This document shows, piece after piece, positions 13,479-16,863 of a stretch of 16,863 bases of DNA (the first letter of the stretch is position 1; every line of letters begins with the position of its first letter). The notes beneath the pieces are model-generated. The model did no database searches. It had not been told where the DNA came from and worked only from the letters and a program-made list of their open reading frames with translations. Source of the stretch: an uncultured Oscillospiraceae bacterium (GTDB lineage Bacteria; Bacillota; Clostridia; Oscillospirales; Ruminococcaceae). The stretch spans positions 1-16,863 of the forward strand of contig URFD01000023.1 of NCBI GenBank assembly GCA_900547015.1. Direction: 5' to 3'. The position numbers were made by a program, and so were the translations under genes.

Positions 13479-14906
13479 ATGAAGAAAAAAGAGCAGTATC
13501 TTCAGGAGCTTCTGTCTGCGGCGCCTCTTTCGCTCGAGCAGGTCTTGCAGGCGCGGGAACAGCGGGTTCTGCGTCAGCAGCGCCTGATGAAAGAGGGAGG
13601 AACGATGGTCAGCTTCACCCTGAATATTGCAGGAGCGGTCAAATCCTCGCCCTTGTTTTCTGCGACCTTTGCAGAGGGAAAGCGCCGAATCCTACAGGGC
13701 TTGCGCTATCAGGGAGCGGCGGTTCTGGCTTTGGAGGAAATCCACGAGCCGACCGGAGATGAGCTTTGTCTGCTGACCGATGCCGACTTGGAGACGGTCA
13801 AGCGGCGGATGGTCGAACTGGAAGAAAGCTGTCCGCTGGGACGGCTGTTCGATATTGATGTGATGGATGCTACCACCGATAAGATTTCCCGACGCCAGCT
13901 GGGATTTCCTCCGCGGCGCTGTCTGCTGTGCGGAGAAGCGGCGGCGGTCTGTGCGCGCAGTCAGGCACATCCGATGGAAAAGCTGATGGAGCGGACGGTG
14001 GAGATCATCTGGGATTTTTTCTCTCAGCAGTATGCCCATGAGGTCGCAAACCATGCCTGTCGGGCGCTGCTGTACGAGGTGACTGCCGCACCGAAGCCGG
14101 GGCTGGTGGACCGCTGCAACAACGGCTCGCACCGAGATATGACCCCGTTTACCTTTATCGACAGCGCTTGCGTGCTTTATCCCTATTTTCGGGACTGCGC
14201 TCTGCGGGGAATCGAGCAGAGGGAGGAGCCGCAGCAGCTGTTTGCCATCCTGCGCTGTCTGGGAAAGGAAGCGGAGGACCGGATGCGCCATGCCACCAAC
14301 GGGGTCAACACCCACAAGGGAGCCATCTTCTCGATGGGGATTTTCTGTGCGGCGGCGGGGATGTGCTCCGATTGCTTTGCGCTGGGCCAGCTTCCGGGCA
14401 TCGCTGTACCGTCCCAAAACGGCGGCTGGGAGCGGTTTTCAGATGCCTGCCGCAGGATGTGTGTCCAGCTGCTGGATGATTTTTCCAACCAGCCGACCCA
14501 TAGACCGGCTTCCGACGGAGAAAAAATTTACCGCGCCAGTAAAATCACCGGAATTCGGGGACAGGCTGCGGCGGGCTTTCCGGCGGTGTTTTCGGTGGGA
14601 CTGCCTGCACTGCGGCAGGAGCTGGCTGCTGGGAAGGATGAAAACGATGCCGGAGTCGCAGTGCTGCTTCGGCTGATCGCCTGCGTGGAGGATACCAACA
14701 TTGTGGCGCGCTCGGATGAGCAGACCCTTCGCTGGGCGCAGCAGGAAGCGCAGCGGCTGGCTGTGGAGGGCGCGGACAGACAGCAGGTGAAACGGCTGGA
14801 TGCGGAGTTTATCCGCAGGAATATCAGCCCCGGAGGCTGTGCAGATCTGTTGGCTTTGTGCTATTTCTGCCACTTTTTGGAGGATGCAGTAAGGCTTTCT
14901 CAGTAA
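13479..14906 (+). CDS. citXG: Fused CitX-CitG: prosthetic-group synthase and transferase
   Basis: Bifunctional maturation enzyme of 475 residues. Residues about 40-180 are CitX, which attaches phosphoribosyl-dephospho-CoA to the carrier protein: GRLFDIDV (121-128), RRCLLC (146-151) and CARSQAH (158-164) are its hallmarks. Residues about 185-475 are CitG, which makes triphosphoribosyl-dephospho-CoA from ATP and dephospho-CoA: KPGLVDR (206-212), GSHRDM (216-221), ATNGVNTHKGAIF (272-284) and a late DTN segment. No stop or frameshift separates the halves; such fusions are known in other bacteria. The ATG at 13479 follows GGGGAG by seven bases, 13 bases after citC. An in-frame start at 13371 would lie deep inside citC and is rejected. 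A leading stretch of about 40 residues, rich in Lys, Glu and Gln, precedes the CitX core. Confidence 0.93.
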   Translation: MKKKEQYLQELLSAAPLSLEQVLQAREQRVLRQQRLMKEGGTMVSFTLNIAGAVKSSPLFSATFAEGKRRILQGLRYQGAAVLALEEIHEPTGDELCLLTDADLETVKRRMVELEESCPLGRLFDIDVMDATTDKISRRQLGFPPRRCLLCGEAAAVCARSQAHPMEKLMERTVEIIWDFFSQQYAHEVANHACRALLYEVTAAPKPGLVDRCNNGSHRDMTPFTFIDSACVLYPYFRDCALRGIEQREEPQQLFAILRCLGKEAEDRMRHATNGVNTHKGAIFSMGIFCAAAGMCSDCFALGQLPGIAVPSQNGGWERFSDACRRMCVQLLDDFSNQPTHRPASDGEKIYRASKITGIRGQAAAGFPAVFSVGLPALRQELAAGKDENDAGVAVLLRLIACVEDTNIVARSDEQTLRWAQQEAQRLAVEGADRQQVKRLDAEFIRRNISPGGCADLLALCYFCHFLEDAVRLSQ

Positions 14907-14913
14907 CACAAAA

Positions 14914-14958
14914 CCCCACGAAGCCTGTGCCATTTTGGCACAGGCTTCGTGGGGTCGT
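14914..14958. terminator. Bidirectional terminator between convergent genes
   Basis: A perfect 19-bp stem (14914-14932 with 14936-14954) with a TTT loop begins eight bases after the citXG stop. On the + strand it is followed by a GTTTTATC tract; on the minus strand by TTTTGTG. It can therefore end both citXG and the oppositely oriented radical SAM gene. Confidence 0.85.
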
Positions 14959-14998
14959 TTTATCAGTAAAAGAATTAGGAGAAGCGAAGCTAATCTGC

Positions 14999-16372
14999 CT
15001 AGGAATCCTTGCGGCAGCCTGCACAGCCTGCGCATGGATGGCTCTGCTGCCAGAGCTTGTTGGCAGTTGGAGTCCAGTTTTCAGCATAGCTGATGCACTT
15101 GCCGCACAGATGTTCTGCACTTTCCGGAGATTCCAGGTCGGTGGAATGAGCGCCGGTGCGCTGAACCATCTCCATGAGCTTTTCTGGGTTTTCCAGCATC
15201 GGGCAAGGACGCAGGTGGTTCTCGTTGAATGGCTGTCCATCGTGGTATGCCATGAACAGTGGGGAGGTCAGAGCTTCGAGCAGGGTCTTTTCACGGATGT
15301 TAGAATCCGAATAGTGGATAAAGACGCAAGGCTCAATATCACCGTTTGGATTGATATGCAGGTAGTTTCTGCCGCCGGCGATGCAGCCGCCAACATATTC
15401 GCCGTCGTTCTGGAAGTCGATGGTAAAGATTGGCTTGGTTTTGCGGTAGTTGCGGATGCGGTGGTACATCTCTTCACGCTGTTCTGGGGATGGCAGCAGC
15501 TCTGCAACGGCATTATTGCCAACCGGCATATAGTGGAAGAACCACGCAAATTTTGCACCCCAGTTCACCAGCTGGTCCATAAACTCTTCCGAGCTGATAG
15601 AGCCAAGGTTCTGGCTGGTGTAGCAGCAGGAAACGCCGAATGGCAGTTTTTTGCGTTTGAGGATTTCCATTGCTTTGACGACGCGCTGATAGGTTCCGAC
15701 GCCGCGACGGCCGTCGGTATCGCTCTCCGAGCCCTCGACGCTGATGGCAGGAACAAAGTTTTTCACACGCAGCATCTCGTCAGCAAACTCCTCGTCGATG
15801 AGGGTGGCGTTGGTGAATGCCAAGAATTCGCAGTCGCTGTGCTTGTTGCACAGAGCGATCAGGTCGCGTTTGCGCATCAGAGGCTCGCCGCCGGTGTAGA
15901 TGTACATATAAACGCCCAGCTCTTTGCCCTGGGTGATGATGGAGTCAATCTCATCAAAGGTCAGGTTCAGGCGGTTGCCGTATTCAGCAGCCCAGCAGCC
16001 GGTGCAGTGCATATTGCAGGCAGAGGTTGGGTCCAGCAGAATTGCCCACGGAACGTTGCAGTTGTATTTGCTGATGACTGCGTCGCGTTTTTCTGCCCAT
16101 TCAAAGTTTGCGTTCATGATGAAGTTGTCAAAGAATCGCTTGATGATTTCCGGGTCGATGTCGGTCCAGAGGCTGTGGACCAGCTGCATCCAGTTGCCGT
16201 CAGGCTCGTTGAGTACTTGACGGATTGCGTCACGCTGAGAGGCGTACAGGTCTTTCGGCAGGACCTTGTCCAGCAGGTCCATCAGTTTAGGCAGGTTTTT
16301 TTCTGGGTCTTTTTCCAGATAGTCATAAGCTTTTTTCATGCCGAGGTTAATCATTTTGGCAGACAGGTTCAT
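14999..16372 (-). CDS. Radical SAM protein with cysteine-rich, SPASM-like C-terminus
   Basis: Radical S-adenosylmethionine enzyme of 457 residues, substrate unknown. The 4Fe-4S motif CxxxCxxC is Cys119, Cys123 and Cys126 (within SACNMHCTGCWAAEYG), followed by the GGEP motif at 161-164 that contacts SAM. The C-terminal half carries Cys330, Cys349 and Cys390 in a SPASM-like arrangement (GGCIAGG, EPCVF, RPCPM), then a CxxC (423/426) and a terminal CxxCxxC (447/450/453). At least one auxiliary iron-sulfur cluster is therefore likely. The start at 16372 has AAAGGAG nine bases upstream; a farther upstream in-frame ATG at 16456 lies before the promoter and is rejected. The neighbour upstream on the same strand is a probable TetR regulator. 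No small precursor peptide gene was seen nearby, so a peptide substrate is not supported. Close relatives seem widespread in Clostridia. Confidence 0.88.
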   Translation of the reverse strand: MNLSAKMINLGMKKAYDYLEKDPEKNLPKLMDLLDKVLPKDLYASQRDAIRQVLNEPDGNWMQLVHSLWTDIDPEIIKRFFDNFIMNANFEWAEKRDAVISKYNCNVPWAILLDPTSACNMHCTGCWAAEYGNRLNLTFDEIDSIITQGKELGVYMYIYTGGEPLMRKRDLIALCNKHSDCEFLAFTNATLIDEEFADEMLRVKNFVPAISVEGSESDTDGRRGVGTYQRVVKAMEILKRKKLPFGVSCCYTSQNLGSISSEEFMDQLVNWGAKFAWFFHYMPVGNNAVAELLPSPEQREEMYHRIRNYRKTKPIFTIDFQNDGEYVGGCIAGGRNYLHINPNGDIEPCVFIHYSDSNIREKTLLEALTSPLFMAYHDGQPFNENHLRPCPMLENPEKLMEMVQRTGAHSTDLESPESAEHLCGKCISYAENWTPTANKLWQQSHPCAGCAGCRKDS

Positions 16373-16420
16373 AATATCCCACTCCTTTAATCGTTTGGAT
16401 TTCCGTTTTGCTTTGTCTTG

Positions 16421-16449
16421 ATTATAGTGAAATGGGCAAAAGGGTACAA
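16421..16449 (-). promoter_or_regulatory. Promoter of the radical SAM gene
   Basis: Reading the minus strand, TTGTAC (16449-16444) and a perfect TATAAT (16426-16421) are 17 bases apart. Transcription would begin near 16414, about 42 bases before the start codon. The -35 box abuts the large inverted repeat at 16451-16501. Confidence 0.65.
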
Positions 16450-16450
16450 T

Positions 16451-16501
16451 AGACAAATCGGAAAGGGTGTATAAATTCAGTACACCCTTTCCGATTTGTC
16501 T
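16451..16501. repeat. Large perfect inverted repeat between the TetR-like and radical SAM genes
   Basis: Arms of 21 bases (16451-16471 with 16481-16501) are perfectly complementary around a nine-base AT-rich loop, with seven T just after it on the + strand (16504-16510). It lies 18 bases beyond the end of the TetR-like gene and two bases from the -35 box of the radical SAM gene. It may terminate transcription: the T-run faces the + strand, and the minus-strand flank has only a distant TTTT. It could also act as an operator. Confidence 0.8.
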
Positions 16502-16519
16502 AATTTTTTTCTGTTTTCC

Positions 16520-16863
16520 CTAAATCTTTTCTTTTGGTGTAAAGTTTTGCAGCATATGGTAGCTACTGCCATCCATACAGCAAAACAGCTTGTCCAGATT
16601 TTTGAGCTGATCGCGCGGCATATCCCGTCCAATCCATTCCAGAAACAGTCCGGACAGCATCAGCAGATAGATGTTGGTGACAAACTCCTTGTCCTCCTCC
16701 GAGATGGATAAATCCGCGGAAAGGTCCTCCACAATGTCGGAGAGGATGGGCCGAATCCAAGATTTCATGTGCTCCTCCAGCTGGATGCGGTTGACCGAAT
16801 GAGCAGTGTTGAGGATGAGGATGCGGTTTTGCAGCATATAGTCCAATGCCTGTCGGCAGCCCT
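16520..16863 (-). CDS. Probable TetR-family regulator, C-terminal part (cut by window edge)
   Basis: The reading frame is open from the right edge of the window to a stop at 16520-16522, giving about 113 residues of the C-terminal half of a longer protein; the N-terminal DNA-binding domain, if any, lies outside. The visible part is all-helical in character, with the ALDYMLQNRILILNTAHS segment and a helix with LLMLSGLFLEWIGRDMP, the kind of ligand-binding/dimerisation helices seen in TetR/AcrR regulators. A TTG within the frame at 16846 is not taken as the start because the frame continues upstream. It precedes the radical SAM gene on the same strand, so it may control it. The family assignment is moderate because no helix-turn-helix is visible. 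Confidence 0.6.
   Translation of the reverse strand, partial: GCRQALDYMLQNRILILNTAHSVNRIQLEEHMKSWIRPILSDIVEDLSADLSISEEDKEFVTNIYLLMLSGLFLEWIGRDMPRDQLKNLDKLFCCMDGSSYHMLQNFTPKEKI

Noticed and set aside
9673..14906. A citrate fermentation operon
   Set aside because: The lyase family fits, but no citrate carrier, oxaloacetate decarboxylase or CitAB-type sensor is present, and the adjacent genes generate mesaconate and citramalate. Not fully excluded for enzyme promiscuity.
14858..16390. 510-residue open frame on the + strand opposite the radical SAM gene
   Set aside because: It runs antisense to a gene with clear radical SAM motifs, has no sensible ribosome binding site, and crosses the strong terminator hairpin at 14914-14954. 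It is a shadow of biased codon use.
15000..16863. A RiPP (modified peptide) cluster around the radical SAM gene
   Set aside because: No small precursor-like gene, leader-binding protein or transporter is visible next to it within the window.

Overview
This window looks like a chromosomal segment from an anaerobic Clostridia-type Firmicute of moderate GC, probably a gut or anaerobic-habitat amino-acid fermenter. The evidence is Gram-positive ribosome binding sites (AAAGGAG type), sigma-A-like promoters, a YitT family membrane protein, and above all a complete methylaspartate (glutamate mutase) fermentation pathway. Species cannot be fixed from the sequence.

Layout. 88-966 encodes a YitT family membrane protein, closed by a clear intrinsic terminator. 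About 830 bases without a protein gene follow (967-1795); they hold two candidate promoters, several hairpins and a possible small RNA or attenuated leader. The main cluster then runs on the + strand from 1796 to 12225. In order it holds the class I hydratase alpha and beta subunits (best read as mesaconase, although generic annotation would say fumarase), glutamate mutase S subunit (glmS), its MutL-type ATPase (glmL), glutamate mutase E subunit (glmE), methylaspartate ammonia-lyase (mal), a P-loop protein carrying an alanyl-tRNA-synthetase-type editing domain, a cob(I)alamin adenosyltransferase, and the three subunits of a citrate-lyase-type enzyme (citD, citE, citF; best read as citramalate lyase). 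A long terminator closes it at about 12284. A second + strand unit with its own good promoter (12345-12373) carries the ligase citC and a fused citX-citG that acetylates and builds the lyase prosthetic group. A bidirectional terminator separates it from a minus-strand pair: a radical SAM protein with a cysteine-rich C-terminus and, at the window edge, the C-terminal part of a probable TetR-family regulator.

How the genes work together. Glutamate mutase (GlmS+GlmE, kept active by GlmL and supplied with adenosylcobalamin by the adenosyltransferase) makes 3-methylaspartate. Mal removes ammonia to give mesaconate, the two-subunit hydratase gives (S)-citramalate, and the CitDEF-type lyase, matured by CitC and CitXG, splits citramalate into acetate and pyruvate. 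Every catalytic step from glutamate to pyruvate is present, and no oxaloacetate decarboxylase or citrate transporter is seen. I therefore assign mesaconase and citramalate lyase by context. The points most worth a second look are the P-loop/editing-domain protein inside the operon, the structured leader upstream, and the separate promoter and hairpins around mal.
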